Source: Rhizobiales bacterium dw_265
Lineage (GTDB): Bacteria; Pseudomonadota; Alphaproteobacteria; Micropepsales; Micropepsaceae
Direction of reading: 5' to 3'
DNA: 64,000 nucleotides
Assembly: GCA_018449595.1 (NCBI GenBank)
Contig: JAAVUU010000003.1
Coordinates: 248,001 to 312,000, forward strand
In this document: one piece after another, positions 8,658-18,781 of the stretch
Position numbering within the stretch: the first letter of the stretch is position 1
Layout of the letters: every line of letters begins with the position of its first letter
Translations under genes and position numbers: made by a program
Notes under the pieces: generated by a model
Seen by the model: the letters and a program-made list of their open reading frames with translations, nothing else
Told to the model about the DNA's origin: nothing
The model's database searches: none

Positions 8658-10488
8658 GCGCCGGGACGACTGGCGCGTCCGCCTCGGCGCGCTGCTGGCG
8701 CCCACGCCGGGGCGCCTGGCCTTCGCCGCCCGGCTGGCATTTCTTTGCGCCGTCACCACCCTGGTGACGGAAATCTACCAGACGCCGGATGCGGCGCTCA
8801 CCGCCTATGTGGTCTTCTTCCTCAACAAGCCCGACCGCATGAGCAGCATCATCATGCCGGTGGCCTTGACCATCGTGCTCACCGTGCTGATCGGGCTGGT
8901 GTTTCTCTTGGCCCAGTTCGTGCTGGACGATCCGGGCCTGCGGGTGCTGGCGATGGCGCTGGTGTCGTTCGGTTTCCTGTTCCTGGTTTCGGCCAGCAAG
9001 CTGCGGCCGGTCGGCCAGATCTTCGCGCTGATCGTGGCCTATGCGCTCGATCTTCTGGGCTCGATCCCGGCGGGCGAACTGGCGACGCGCGGGCTTCTCT
9101 ATGCATGGCTGTTCGTGGGCATTCCGGCCGGGGTTTCGATTGTCTTCAATCTGCTGCTGGCGAAATCGCCGCGCCGCCTGGCGCAGGATGCGCTCGCCCG
9201 GCGTCTGCGGCTGGCGGCGCGATTCCTGCGCGCGCCGGGCGCGCCTCCCGAACTCGCCGAGGCGCTGCGCCAAGGCAATGGCGAAATCGCCGAATGGCTG
9301 GGCCGCGCCACGGCCGAGAAGACCGCGCCCGCCGAAGACATCGCGGCGTTGCGGCAGGCGGGGCGCGCCAGCATCGCGCTGCTGCTGGCGCTGGACTTCA
9401 TCGCGCGCACCCCCGCTGCCGTCCTGCCCGCACCTTTGGCCCAGGCGCTGGCCCGGACCCTGGAGGAGATGGCCGCCATCCTGGAACAGGGCGGCTATCC
9501 CTTGCGCGTGACCGTGCCGCCGCCGCAGGCCATGTCGCCTCTGGCTTGGGCGGCCTATGACGAGATCGCGGACTGCATGGAACGCTTCGCCGAAAAGCCC
9601 GATGCCGCGCCGCCCGTGGCAAAACAGTCCGGGGGCTTCTTCCTGCCCGACGCCTTCACCGATCCCCGGCATGTGCAATATGCGCTCAAGACCACCGCGG
9701 CGGCGATGATCTGCTATCTCACCTATTCGCTGCTGGACTGGCCGGGCATCCATACCTGCCTGATCACCTGCTACATCGTCTCGCTGTCCACGGTGGCGGA
9801 AAGCGTGGAGAAACTGGCGCTGCGTATCGCCGGCTGCCTGGTGGGCGCAGCCTTCGGCCTGCTGGTCCTGATCTTCCTGGTCCCGGCCTATGATTCCATC
9901 ACCGCCTTGCTGGTCACGGTGTTCCTGGGCGCCTTTGCCGCCGCCTGGGTAGCGGCGGGCAGCCCGCGTATCGCCTATGTCGGATTCCAGATCGCCTTCG
10001 CCTTCTTCCTGTGCGTGATCCAGGGCTCCGGCCCCGCCTTCGACATGGTGGTGGCGCGCGACCGCGTGATCGGTATCCTGTTCGGCAATGTCGTTGTCTA
10101 TCTGATCTCCACCCAGGTCTGGCCGGTGAGCCTGAAGACCCATATCCAAAGCGGCGTGGCCAGCCTGCTGCAACGGCTGTCCGCCCTGGGACAGGCGCGG
10201 GATCACGCATCGCGCCGCGCCGCGGCGGTTCAGGCCCTGGCCGCGCAGGCGGCGGTCGAGGACGATCTGGACGTGGTTCGCTATGAACCGCTGGAGATAC
10301 GGCCGTCCCCGGATTGGCTTTCCCTCCGGCGCGAATTGCTGGATTGCACCGCCGCCTTGCGGGCGCCGCTGTTCCTGGCCGCGGACCAGGGCGGGCGGGC
10401 CGCCCTGGAAGATGCCGTGGCGGCGCGAACCCGCGACCTCAATCGCGTGCTGGCCAACATGGGAGAGGCTGCCTATGGGACGCCGTAA
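8638..10488 (+). CDS. mdtO: MdtO-like FUSC-family inner-membrane transporter
   Basis: This 616-residue protein of the FUSC / aromatic acid exporter family has two clusters of hydrophobic helices (about residues 20-170 and 345-500), separated and followed by hydrophilic regions, which is the duplicated layout of MdtO and AaeB. The start at 8638 overlaps mdtN, and the end overlaps the outer-membrane factor gene by 14 bases. It would move substrate from the cytoplasm or inner membrane into the tripartite channel. Specificity cannot be read from sequence. Confidence 0.88.
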   Translation: MALLAAERRDDWRVRLGALLAPTPGRLAFAARLAFLCAVTTLVTEIYQTPDAALTAYVVFFLNKPDRMSSIIMPVALTIVLTVLIGLVFLLAQFVLDDPGLRVLAMALVSFGFLFLVSASKLRPVGQIFALIVAYALDLLGSIPAGELATRGLLYAWLFVGIPAGVSIVFNLLLAKSPRRLAQDALARRLRLAARFLRAPGAPPELAEALRQGNGEIAEWLGRATAEKTAPAEDIAALRQAGRASIALLLALDFIARTPAAVLPAPLAQALARTLEEMAAILEQGGYPLRVTVPPPQAMSPLAWAAYDEIADCMERFAEKPDAAPPVAKQSGGFFLPDAFTDPRHVQYALKTTAAAMICYLTYSLLDWPGIHTCLITCYIVSLSTVAESVEKLALRIAGCLVGAAFGLLVLIFLVPAYDSITALLVTVFLGAFAAAWVAAGSPRIAYVGFQIAFAFFLCVIQGSGPAFDMVVARDRVIGILFGNVVVYLISTQVWPVSLKTHIQSGVASLLQRLSALGQARDHASRRAAAVQALAAQAAVEDDLDVVRYEPLEIRPSPDWLSLRRELLDCTAALRAPLFLAADQGGRAALEDAVAARTRDLNRVLANMGEAAYGTP

Positions 10489-11995
10489 CGCGCTTCTGTC
10501 CGTGTGTCTGCCGCTGCTTGTGGCGGGCTGCGCCACATCGGCGCTGAAGCTGGCGCCCGCCCATCCGGGCCGCCCCTGGAAACCCACCACCGATGCCATG
10601 GGCGAGATCCAGCCCGGCGAGCCCGCCGCCGAGGGCAATGACTATGTGCTGCCGTCCAATGCCGCGCTGGCGGTGATACCGCCACCGACCGCGCTCAGCG
10701 CCGATCATCCCTATGGCCTGGTGGAACTGATCGATATCGCCGAAAGCAACAATCCCGACACCCGCGTCGCCTGGGACGGCGCGCGCAATGCCGCGCTGGC
10801 GGCGGGCATCGCCGAAAGCGCCTATCTGCCGCATGTCACCGCCAGCCTGGTGGCGGGCTATCAGGTCAGCCATGGCCGCGACAGCGCGCTGGGCTTCAGC
10901 CTGGGCCACGACAATTCCAACACCGGCACGATTTCGGCGATCTCGGCGCAATGGCTGCTGTTCGATTTCGGCCAGCGCGCCGCCGTGCTGGAAGCGGCGC
11001 AGCAGATCTCCATCGGGGCCAACATCGCCTTCACGGCGGCGCACCAGCAGGTCATCTACAATGTGAGCCTGGCCTATTTTGCCGATGCCGCCGCGCGCTC
11101 GCGCGTCGAGATCGCGGACAGGTCATTGAAGAATGCGCAAGCGGTCGAAGCGGCGGCCCAGGCGCGTTTCAAGCATGGCATCGGCACGGTGATGGAGACC
11201 GCGCAGGCCAGCCAGGCGACGGCGCAGGCCCGTCTGGCCCAGGTGCAGGCGGACGGCGCGGCCCAGAACAGCCATGTCGCCTTGCTCACGGCGATGGGTA
11301 TCTCGCCGCTGGTGTCGCTCAAACCCGCGCCGCTGGGCCGCCAGTCCCTGGCGCCGGCGGCGCTGGACTCGGTGGACAAGATCGTCGCCGCCGCACTGGC
11401 GCGGCGGCCCGACATGCTGGCCGCCTATTCCACCCAGAAGGCCAGCGCCGCCAACATACGGGCGGCGGAGGCCGACTTCCTGCCCAAGGCCTTCATCGCC
11501 ACCACCGGCAGCTACAGCAGCGCCGGCTTTGGCCTCACCTCATTGCCCGGGATCGGCCAGCAATCGCCCACCTTCAATCTCTCCGGCAGCCAGTTGGGCG
11601 CCACCGTGATCGCGGGCATTACCATTCCCATCTATGACGGCGGCGTGCGCGACGCGGTGCTGGGACAGGCGCGCGCCAATGCCGACAAGGCCGATGCGCT
11701 GCTGGCGCAGACGCGCAATGAGGCGGTGCGCCAGGTCGTGTCGGCGCAGAATGCCCTGCGCACCGGCGTGGCGGCCTATGATGCCGCCACCGCGCTGGAA
11801 AAAGCCTCCCAGACCAGTTTCGACGCCGCGCTCGCCGCCTATCGGGGTGGCGTCGGTTCGATTACCGATGTGACGGTGGCCGAGACGCAATTGCTGCAAG
11901 CCGGCAATGCCGCCGCCGACACCTACAGCGCGGCGCGTTCCGCCGCCGTGTCGCTGGCCTTCTTCACCGGCGGCCTGGGGTCGGCGCCGGAGTGA
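10475..11995 (+). CDS. mdtP: MdtP-like outer-membrane efflux lipoprotein
   Basis: This 506-residue outer-membrane factor of the TolC/NodT type completes the pump. A short lipoprotein signal ends in VAGC with the lipid-accepting cysteine at residue 19. The body has the internal duplication of the family: long Ala/Gln-rich helices containing ARFKHGIGTVMET in the first half and AYRGGVGSITDVTVAE in the second. It begins inside the 3' end of mdtO. Downstream, at 12022, it meets the convergent mlrC gene; no hairpin terminator is evident in the short gap. Confidence 0.92.
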   Translation: MGRRNALLSVCLPLLVAGCATSALKLAPAHPGRPWKPTTDAMGEIQPGEPAAEGNDYVLPSNAALAVIPPPTALSADHPYGLVELIDIAESNNPDTRVAWDGARNAALAAGIAESAYLPHVTASLVAGYQVSHGRDSALGFSLGHDNSNTGTISAISAQWLLFDFGQRAAVLEAAQQISIGANIAFTAAHQQVIYNVSLAYFADAAARSRVEIADRSLKNAQAVEAAAQARFKHGIGTVMETAQASQATAQARLAQVQADGAAQNSHVALLTAMGISPLVSLKPAPLGRQSLAPAALDSVDKIVAAALARRPDMLAAYSTQKASAANIRAAEADFLPKAFIATTGSYSSAGFGLTSLPGIGQQSPTFNLSGSQLGATVIAGITIPIYDGGVRDAVLGQARANADKADALLAQTRNEAVRQVVSAQNALRTGVAAYDAATALEKASQTSFDAALAAYRGGVGSITDVTVAETQLLQAGNAAADTYSAARSAAVSLAFFTGGLGSAPE

Positions 11996-12021
11996 GGCCG
12001 GGCCCGCGTTGCGGCCGCCGA

Positions 12022-13521
12022 TCAGCGCCCGGTGGTGTCTCCTTCGACATCATCGAGCGGAAACACCGGGCGGCGGATCCGTTTGTAAGGCAGCAGCGAC
12101 AGGTCGGAGGTGCAGGGCCCGCGGGTGCGTACCGTAAAACTGGCTGACGCGATAGGGTCGTAAGCGCGGCGATGGCCGACTGCGGCCTTGATGCCGATCA
12201 GGCTGAAGGATTCCGGCGCAATGCCCTGGCTGCGCCACTGGCCCAGGTCGAATGGCGCAAGCCGCTGGCTGGTCAACAGGATGGTCACGCCGCGATGGCG
12301 CACGACCGCGCTGCGGCCCATGCTGACGGTGCGGCCCAACACCACGATCGAGCTTTGCTCGTCTTCCAGGTCGAAGCGGCCATCGCTGCGCGAGAGCAGT
12401 TCCACCTCCAGCGTCAGGGGGCCGGGATCGAGCCGGCTGCCCTTGCCGCCTATGGGCAATGTCGCGCGTCCGCCGACGGGAAGCGTTTCCAGGGCGGCGA
12501 CGGCGGCGGCATCGGCGATTATGACGCCCGCGCCCTGCGCATCGTGCTTCACCAGCGCCCGCAAGACATCCGTGCAGTCGCCGGGGCCGCCGCCGCCGAT
12601 ATTGTCGGCGGAATCGACCAGCAGCACGGGGCCTTTGGCGCCGGGTTTGAAATCCCGCAGCACCGCGTCCAGATCATGCTCTTGCGGGATGCCCTTGCGG
12701 CGCAGAGCCCACGCAATCTCCGCAAGCTCGCGCAAGCCTGCCCTGGCCGCTTCATCGTCACCCTCGGTAACGATGCTGAACCCGACCCCCGCGTTATACA
12801 CATCGGCATAGGCATATCCGCCCGCGATATTCACCGCCAGCACGCCGGGAATGCCGCGTTCCAGGCGGCGGGCCGCCGCTTCCAAGGCCCGCATGGGATC
12901 GTCGCGGGTTCCCGTGCCGGTCGGCGGCCAGACGATGGGCGTGACCAGCACATGCTGTCTTGGCCGCACCCCGGTCTGGAGGCAGCGGGCCAACAGCCCG
13001 GTGGCGCGGACAGCGCTTTCGAACGTGTCGTCATGCGGACATTCGCGGTAGCAAATCAACCCGTCGGACAGCGCGCCCATTTCCTGGGTCAGCGTCGCAT
13101 GCAGGTCAAACACCCCGAAGACAGGCAGATCCGCCGCGCCCTGGATCGCCCGGATGCGCCGCAGGAGTTCTCCATCGGGGTCCTCCAGCCCGGTGGTCAC
13201 CATCGCGCCGTGCAGGTTGAGAAATATGGCGTCAAGCCCGCCGGCGATCGCGGAAACCAGCAGCGGCCGTACCTCGTCCCAGAAGGTCTCGAACACAAGC
13301 TGCTCGACCATGCCCGACGCGCCGCAAAGATAATTCGCGCCGGGCACCACCTCCCAGCCCAGCCGTGCGGCGGTCGTGAGGAAGCCGTCCACCTGCGAGC
13401 CGTCCCCGATCCGATCCAGCAGCGCCCGGCCGCGATGGATCGCGAAATCTTCGAGCCGCGTGCGGTCGTCCGTGAAGCTATGGGTCTCGTGGAAGATTCC
13501 GGCGAGGAAAATGCGTGTCAT
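12022..13521 (-). CDS. M81-family metallopeptidase, MlrC-like (copy 1)
   Basis: This 499-residue protein belongs to the M81 / microcystinase C family, zinc peptidases that cleave small linear peptides. The N-terminal domain has the metal-site segments GIFHETHSF (about residues 8-16), FDLHATLT and RECPHDD; the C-terminal domain includes DSADNIGGGGPGD and LPIGGKGS. It is divergent from copy 2, with a shared 252-base promoter region. By eye the first half is roughly 60% identical to copy 2. The physiological peptide is unknown. Family members are often encoded beside peptide ABC transporters, as here. Confidence 0.92.
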   Translation of the reverse strand: MTRIFLAGIFHETHSFTDDRTRLEDFAIHRGRALLDRIGDGSQVDGFLTTAARLGWEVVPGANYLCGASGMVEQLVFETFWDEVRPLLVSAIAGGLDAIFLNLHGAMVTTGLEDPDGELLRRIRAIQGAADLPVFGVFDLHATLTQEMGALSDGLICYRECPHDDTFESAVRATGLLARCLQTGVRPRQHVLVTPIVWPPTGTGTRDDPMRALEAAARRLERGIPGVLAVNIAGGYAYADVYNAGVGFSIVTEGDDEAARAGLRELAEIAWALRRKGIPQEHDLDAVLRDFKPGAKGPVLLVDSADNIGGGGPGDCTDVLRALVKHDAQGAGVIIADAAAVAALETLPVGGRATLPIGGKGSRLDPGPLTLEVELLSRSDGRFDLEDEQSSIVVLGRTVSMGRSAVVRHRGVTILLTSQRLAPFDLGQWRSQGIAPESFSLIGIKAAVGHRRAYDPIASASFTVRTRGPCTSDLSLLPYKRIRRPVFPLDDVEGDTTGR

Positions 13522-13773
13522 GCCGGCACCGCCTTATCCGCGATCGAGATATCCTGTTCAACCATACATCCCGTTCCAGGCGCAGAACGAGCGTGTTCAG
13601 TTTAGACTCGCCGGAAGGATGTTTTTCTCCTCAATGCCGACCCCAGGCCCATCCACCGAAGAAATATGCCAAAAAGGCCGGAATAGAGAAAAATTTCGCC
13701 AGGGCGGTTGTGCAATTCTTTGCAGCCCTGTGAAAAGCAGGACCAATTTGGGGCGGCTATGAAGGAATGCGCC

Positions 13774-15285
13774 ATGGTGAGAGTTTTCATTGCCGGAATC
13801 TTCCACGAAACCCATTCCTTTTCCGGCGATGTCACCGGGCTGGAAAGCTTTGCCATCCATCGCGGGGACGCGATCACGGCGCGGCGCGGCGATGCCTCGC
13901 AGATTGACGGGTTTCTCAGCGTCGCCGAACGCGAAGGCTGGGAGGTGGTGCCGTCCGCCATCTATACCGGCGGCGCCTCGGGCACGGTGGATCATGCGGT
14001 GTTCGAGCAGTTCTGGGGCGAGGTGAAGCCCAGGCTGGAAGCGGCCCTGGCGCGAGGCCTGGATGCCGTCCATCTGTCGCTGCATGGCGCGATGGTCACG
14101 AGCGCCTGCGACGATCCCGAAGGCGAACTGATGGCGCGCATCCGCGGCCTTCCGGGGGCGGAAGCGCTGCCGGTCTATTGTGTCGGCGACCTGCACGCCA
14201 CGCTCACGCCGCGCATGGGGGCGCTGAGCGACGCCATGATCTTTTACAAGGAATGTCCGCACACCGACCAGTTCGCCAGCGCGGTGCTGGCGGCCGAACT
14301 GCTGGCGCGCCGCCTGAAGACCGGCGTGCGGCCCAGGCATCTGGTGCTGGTGACGCCGATCGTGTGGCCGCCCACCGGCACCGGCACCAAGGACGGGCCG
14401 ATGCGGGCATTGGAAGATGCGGCGCGGCGCATCGAGCGCGAGGTGCCCGGCGTGCTGGCGGTGAATGTGGTGGGCGGCTATGCCTTTTCCGACGTGCCCA
14501 ATGCCGGGGTTGCCTTCAGCATCGTCACCGAAGGCGGCGAGGCCGAGGCGCGCGAAGCGTTGCGCGAACTGGCCGGCATCGCCTGGGAGATGCGCCAGGG
14601 CGGCATCCCGCCGGAGCATGATCTCGATGCCGTGGTGCGCGACTACGCATTGAAGCGTGGGCCGGGCGGCAAAGGCCCGGTGCTGCTGGTCGAGCCCGCC
14701 GACAATATCGGCGGCGGCGCGCCGGGCGACGGCACCGATGTGATGCGGGCGCTGCTGAAATACGACATTCAGGGCGCCGGCGTCGCCATCGCCGACCCGG
14801 AGGCCGTGGCGGCCTTGCAGCGCATCGCCATTGGTCAGAAGATGACTTTGCCCATCGGCGGCAAGGGCAGCCCGTTGGACCCGGGGCCGGTGACATTGGA
14901 GGTCGAACTGATCTCGCGCAGCGATGGCGTGTTCGAGCTGGAAGACCACAATTCCCATCTGGTGGGCTCGCTGGGCAAGATCATCGACATGGGGCCTTCG
15001 GCGGTGGTGAAGCATCGCGGCCTCACCATCCTGCTGACCGGCAGGAAGCTGCCGCCCTTCGACCTGGGCCAGTGGCGCAGCCAGGGCGTCAATCCCGAAG
15101 ACCTCACCATGGTCGGCATCAAGGCGGCGGTGGGCCATCGCGTGGCGTGGGAGCCGATTGCCTCGGCCAGCTATACCGTCTCGACCTCCGGTCCCTGCAC
15201 CTCGGACATCACGCGCCTGCCTTACACAAGATTGCGGCGGCCGGTATTTCCGCTGGATTCCCTGCCGGAAGATGCAAAAGCGTGA
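13774..15285 (+). CDS. M81-family metallopeptidase, MlrC-like (copy 2)
   Basis: This 503-residue paralog opens the plus-strand run mlrC-permease-permease-ATPase-dehydrogenase. It keeps the same motifs: GIFHETHSF, GDLHATLT, KECPHTD, EPADNIGGGAPGD and LPIGGKGS. In-frame ATGs occur at 13708 and 13759, but the ATG at 13774 has an AAGGA seven bases upstream and starts exactly where the family begins (MVRVFIAGIFHE). The permease gene follows after 55 bases. The likely role is cytoplasmic hydrolysis of peptides imported by the adjoining transporter, which is inference from context. Confidence 0.92.
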   Translation: MVRVFIAGIFHETHSFSGDVTGLESFAIHRGDAITARRGDASQIDGFLSVAEREGWEVVPSAIYTGGASGTVDHAVFEQFWGEVKPRLEAALARGLDAVHLSLHGAMVTSACDDPEGELMARIRGLPGAEALPVYCVGDLHATLTPRMGALSDAMIFYKECPHTDQFASAVLAAELLARRLKTGVRPRHLVLVTPIVWPPTGTGTKDGPMRALEDAARRIEREVPGVLAVNVVGGYAFSDVPNAGVAFSIVTEGGEAEAREALRELAGIAWEMRQGGIPPEHDLDAVVRDYALKRGPGGKGPVLLVEPADNIGGGAPGDGTDVMRALLKYDIQGAGVAIADPEAVAALQRIAIGQKMTLPIGGKGSPLDPGPVTLEVELISRSDGVFELEDHNSHLVGSLGKIIDMGPSAVVKHRGLTILLTGRKLPPFDLGQWRSQGVNPEDLTMVGIKAAVGHRVAWEPIASASYTVSTSGPCTSDITRLPYTRLRRPVFPLDSLPEDAKA

Positions 15286-15340
15286 TGTTCGACCGCCGCG
15301 CAATATCGCGCGCCGCGGGCCTTGGCATGAGATTTGGGGC

Positions 15341-16318
15341 ATGAACAGGCTGCCGTTCATCGCCGCCCGCCTGGTCAAGACGGTGCTGGTCACCATCGCG
15401 GTGGTGGTGCTGAGTTTCTTCCTGATCCGCCTGGCGCCTGGCGATGCCGCCACCGTGATGGCGGGCCAGTCGGGCTATGCCGACGAAGCCTTCATGAAAA
15501 GCCTGCGCGCCGAATATGGGTTGGACAAGCCGCTGCCGGTGCAACTGGCGCGATATCTGGGCGCAGTGGCGCATGGCGACCTGGGCACCAGCTATGTGCG
15601 CCGCCAGCCGGTGCTGGACGTGATCCTGGAAAGGCTGCCCAATACCCTCCTGCTGGATGCCTTCGCGCTGGTGGTGGCGGTCGCGGGCGGGGTGTGGCTG
15701 GGCGGGCTTGCGGCGCGGCGGCCCGGCTCTATCGGCGACGCGGCGGTGACGATGCTGGCGATGCTGTTCTATGCCGTGCCGCAATTCTGGCTGGGCATGA
15801 TGGCGGTGCTGGTGTTCGCGGTGTGGCTGGCCTGGCTGCCGCCCTTCGGCATCGAGACCATGGGCGCGGATTTTACCGGCCTGGCGCGGCTGGGCGATGT
15901 CGCCCGGCACATGATCCTGCCCGGCATGACGCTGGCGCTGTATTTCCTGGCCAGCTATGCCCGGCTGACCCGCACCGCCATGCTGGAAGTGGCCGACGCC
16001 GATTTCGTCAAGACCGCGCGCGCCAAAGGCATAAGCGAGCGGCAGGTGGCGCGCCGGCATGTCTTGCGCAATGCCCTGGTCCCGCTGGTGACCTATGCGG
16101 GATTGCAGGCCTCCATCCTGGTCGGCGGCAGCGTGCTGGTCGAGAATGTGTTCTCCTGGCCCGGCATCGGCACCCTGGCCTATGACGCGGTGACGGCGCG
16201 CGACAATCCGCTGCTGCTGGGCATCTTCATCGTCACCGCCATCCTGGTCAGCCTGTTCAACCTGGCGACCGACATTGCCTATTCCATCGCCGACCCGCGG
16301 GCGGAGCTGGGGCGATGA
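15341..16318 (+). CDS. peptide ABC transporter permease, DppB/OppB type
   Basis: This 325-residue inner-membrane permease has the first-helix pattern of DppB (RLVKTVLVTIAVVVLSFFLIR, split here as RLVKTVLVT and VVVLSFFLIRLAPGD), a periplasmic segment ending LGTSYVRRQPV, and the ATPase-coupling EAA loop (DFVKTARAKGISERQV followed by RHVLRNALVPL). The upstream frame is open to 15158, but the ATG at 15341 starts the recognisable protein. It overlaps the second permease by four bases. Substrate class by family: di- or oligopeptides, sometimes other ligands such as nickel or glutathione. Confidence 0.92.
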   Translation: MNRLPFIAARLVKTVLVTIAVVVLSFFLIRLAPGDAATVMAGQSGYADEAFMKSLRAEYGLDKPLPVQLARYLGAVAHGDLGTSYVRRQPVLDVILERLPNTLLLDAFALVVAVAGGVWLGGLAARRPGSIGDAAVTMLAMLFYAVPQFWLGMMAVLVFAVWLAWLPPFGIETMGADFTGLARLGDVARHMILPGMTLALYFLASYARLTRTAMLEVADADFVKTARAKGISERQVARRHVLRNALVPLVTYAGLQASILVGGSVLVENVFSWPGIGTLAYDAVTARDNPLLLGIFIVTAILVSLFNLATDIAYSIADPRAELGR

Positions 16319-17136
16319 GTTTCGCCCGCCGCTTCTTCTCGCGCCCCACCGCGCTGATCGGCTTTGTGCTGTTCGCGGCGATTGCCATCGCGGCGCTGCT
16401 GGCGCCGCTGCTCGGGCGCGGGCCGTTCGCCATCGTGGGGATGCCGCTGCTGCCGCCCGGTACGCCGGGGGTGTTCGCGGGCAGCGATGTGCTGGGGCGC
16501 GACATGGCGGTGGGGTTGGCTTATGGCGCGCGCGTCTCCCTGCTGGTGGGCATCGCCTCGACCGCCGGCGCGGTGGGGATCGGGGTCCTGCTGGGGGCGG
16601 TGGCCGGCTATTATGGCGGGCTGGTGGACGACCTGCTGATGCGGGTGACCGAGTTCTTCCAGATCATTCCCAGCTTCGTGCTGCTGATGGTGCTGGTGGC
16701 GTTCTTGCAGCCAAGCCTGGGTTCCGCCGTGATCGGCATCGCGCTGGTGACCTGGCCGCAGGCCGCGCGGGTGGTGCGCGGCGAATTCCTCTCGCTGCGC
16801 AGCCGCGAATTCGTGGCCGCGGCGCGCATCCTGGGCGAAAGCGACGCCCGCATCATCTTCACGCAGATTCTGCCCAATGCCCTGCCGCCTATCGTGGTGG
16901 TCGGCTCCATGATGGTGGGCAGCGCCATCCTGACGGAATCGGCGCTGAGTTTCCTGGGGCTGGGTGACCCCAACCTGCTGAGTTGGGGCAGCATGATCGG
17001 CGGCGCACGCTCGGCCATGTGGGTGGCGTGGTGGACCACGGTGCTGCCGGGACTTGCCATCGTGGTGACGGTGCTGGCGCTGAACTTCATCGGCGACGGG
17101 TTGAACGATGCGCTGAACCCGCGGCGGCGCCAATGA
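16315..17136 (+). CDS. peptide ABC transporter permease, DppC/OppC type
   Basis: This 273-residue permease pairs with the preceding DppB-type protein. Diagnostic segments are GSDVLGRDMAVGLAYGARVSL, written here as GSDVLGRD and GLAYGARVSLLVG, the EAA loop EFVAAARILGESD followed by PNALPPIVV, and the C-terminal LNFIGDGLNDALNPR. Its ATG overlaps the upstream stop (ATGA) and its own stop overlaps the ATPase start in the same way, so all three are surely cotranscribed. Confidence 0.92.
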   Translation: MSFARRFFSRPTALIGFVLFAAIAIAALLAPLLGRGPFAIVGMPLLPPGTPGVFAGSDVLGRDMAVGLAYGARVSLLVGIASTAGAVGIGVLLGAVAGYYGGLVDDLLMRVTEFFQIIPSFVLLMVLVAFLQPSLGSAVIGIALVTWPQAARVVRGEFLSLRSREFVAAARILGESDARIIFTQILPNALPPIVVVGSMMVGSAILTESALSFLGLGDPNLLSWGSMIGGARSAMWVAWWTTVLPGLAIVVTVLALNFIGDGLNDALNPRRRQ

Positions 17137-18776
17137 CCCAGGGGGCGAGCCTGGTCTCCATCCGCGACTTGACCGTTGCCTTGCCGCCGGGCGCCGACCG
17201 GGCGCTGGCGGTGGAGAAGGTCAGCCTGGAAATCGGCGGCAACGAGATCGTCTGCATCGTGGGCGAGTCCGGTTCGGGCAAGTCCATCGCGGCGCATGCG
17301 GTGATGGGGCTGTTGCCGCGCGGCGTGCAGGTCACGGGCGGCGAAATCCTGTTCGACGGCGCCGATCTGTTGAAGCTGCAACCCGAAGCGATGCGCCGGC
17401 GGCGCGGCCGCGACATCGCCATGATCTTCCAGGACCCGATGGCGGCGCTGAACCCGGTGGTCGCCATCGGGGCGCAAATCGTCGAGCAGATACACGCCCA
17501 TCGCGCCATGCCGCAAACCGCCGCGCTGGCCCTGGCCGCCGGCCTGCTGGGTCAGATGGGGCTGCGGGATGCCCGCGGATTGCTGAAGGCCTATCCGCAC
17601 CAGTTGTCCGGCGGCCAGCGCCAGCGGGCGATGATCGCCATGGCGCTGTCGCTGTCGCCCCGGCTGCTGATCGCCGACGAACCCACCACCGCCCTGGATG
17701 TCACCACCCAGGCGCAGATTTTACAGTTGATCAAGACCATCCAAGCCGAGCGCGGCATGAGTGTGCTGTTCATCACCCATGATTTCGGCGTCGTGGCCGA
17801 TATGGCCGACCGGGTGGCGGTGATGCGCCATGGCCGGGTGCTGGAAAGCGGCACGGCGGCAAAGGTGCTGGGCGAACCGGCACACGCTTATACAAGAGCG
17901 CTGATCGCCGCCGTGCCCAAGGGCGACAATATCCTGCCGCCGCTGCCCGAGGCGCCGCCGCTGATGGCGGTCACCGGCCTGACCAAGCGCTTCCGGCGCG
18001 GCGGTTTTTTCGCGCGCCCGGCGACAACGGTGGTGGACGCGGTTTCGCTGACCCTGAAGCGCGGCGAGACATTGGGCATTGTGGGGGAATCCGGCTCGGG
18101 CAAATCCACCCTGGCGCGCTGCGTGATCCGCCTGCTGGACCCGGAAGAAGGCGAAATCCTGTTCGACGGCGCCGACCTGGCGCGGCTGGGGCCAAAGGGC
18201 TTGCGGCCGGTGCGGCGGCGCATCCAGATGGTGTTCCAGGACCCTTTCTCCTCGCTCAATCCGCGCCATACGGTGGCCGATATCGTCACCGCCGGCCCGC
18301 GCGCCCATGGCGAGGATGCGCGTCTCGCGCGCGCCCGTGCCATCGACATGCTGCGGCTGGTGGGGCTGAATCCCGAGGCCATGGATCGGCTGCCGCACCA
18401 ATTCTCCGGCGGCCAGCGCCAGCGCATCGGGCTGGCGCGCGCCCTGATGCTGAAGCCGGATGTGCTGATCGCCGACGAGCCGGTGTCGGCGCTGGATGCG
18501 ACCGTGCAGGCCCAGGTGCTGAAGCTGCTGGATGACGTGCGCCGCCAGATGAACCTGGCCATGCTGTTCATCACCCATGACATGCGGGTGGCCGCCGAGG
18601 TCTGTCACCGGGTGATGGTGATGCGCCACGGCCAGGTGGTGGAAACCGGCCCCACCCGCGATATCTTCACCGCGCCGGGCAGCGATTATACCCGAAGCCT
18701 GCTGGCCGCCATTCCGGGACGCGCGCGCCTGGAGCCTGCCGATCCGGCACAAAACATCCGTCAGACCATGGAATAA
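17133..18776 (+). CDS. fused double ATPase of the peptide ABC transporter (DppD-DppF)
   Basis: This 547-residue protein holds two complete ABC cassettes. The first has Walker A GESGSGKS at residues 44-51, then the signature LSGGQRQR and Walker B LLIADEP. The second has GESGSGKS at roughly 310, the signature FSGGQRQR and VLIADEP. The order matches DppD followed by DppF, joined as in GsiA-type transporters, and each half keeps a catalytic Glu. The start at 17133 overlaps the permease by four bases. The hydroxyacid dehydrogenase begins six bases after its stop. Confidence 0.93.
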   Translation: MTQGASLVSIRDLTVALPPGADRALAVEKVSLEIGGNEIVCIVGESGSGKSIAAHAVMGLLPRGVQVTGGEILFDGADLLKLQPEAMRRRRGRDIAMIFQDPMAALNPVVAIGAQIVEQIHAHRAMPQTAALALAAGLLGQMGLRDARGLLKAYPHQLSGGQRQRAMIAMALSLSPRLLIADEPTTALDVTTQAQILQLIKTIQAERGMSVLFITHDFGVVADMADRVAVMRHGRVLESGTAAKVLGEPAHAYTRALIAAVPKGDNILPPLPEAPPLMAVTGLTKRFRRGGFFARPATTVVDAVSLTLKRGETLGIVGESGSGKSTLARCVIRLLDPEEGEILFDGADLARLGPKGLRPVRRRIQMVFQDPFSSLNPRHTVADIVTAGPRAHGEDARLARARAIDMLRLVGLNPEAMDRLPHQFSGGQRQRIGLARALMLKPDVLIADEPVSALDATVQAQVLKLLDDVRRQMNLAMLFITHDMRVAAEVCHRVMVMRHGQVVETGPTRDIFTAPGSDYTRSLLAAIPGRARLEPADPAQNIRQTME

Positions 18777-18781
18777 CCGCG

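Noticed and set aside
8533..10638. 701-codon minus-strand frame opposite mdtO
   Set aside because: Shadow of mdtO: no recognisable motifs, biased composition, and full overlap with a clear FUSC-family gene.
12172..13605. 477-codon plus-strand frame opposite mlrC copy 1
   Set aside because: Mirror of the M81 gene; similar antisense frames occur opposite copies 2 and 3, as expected from shared codon use.
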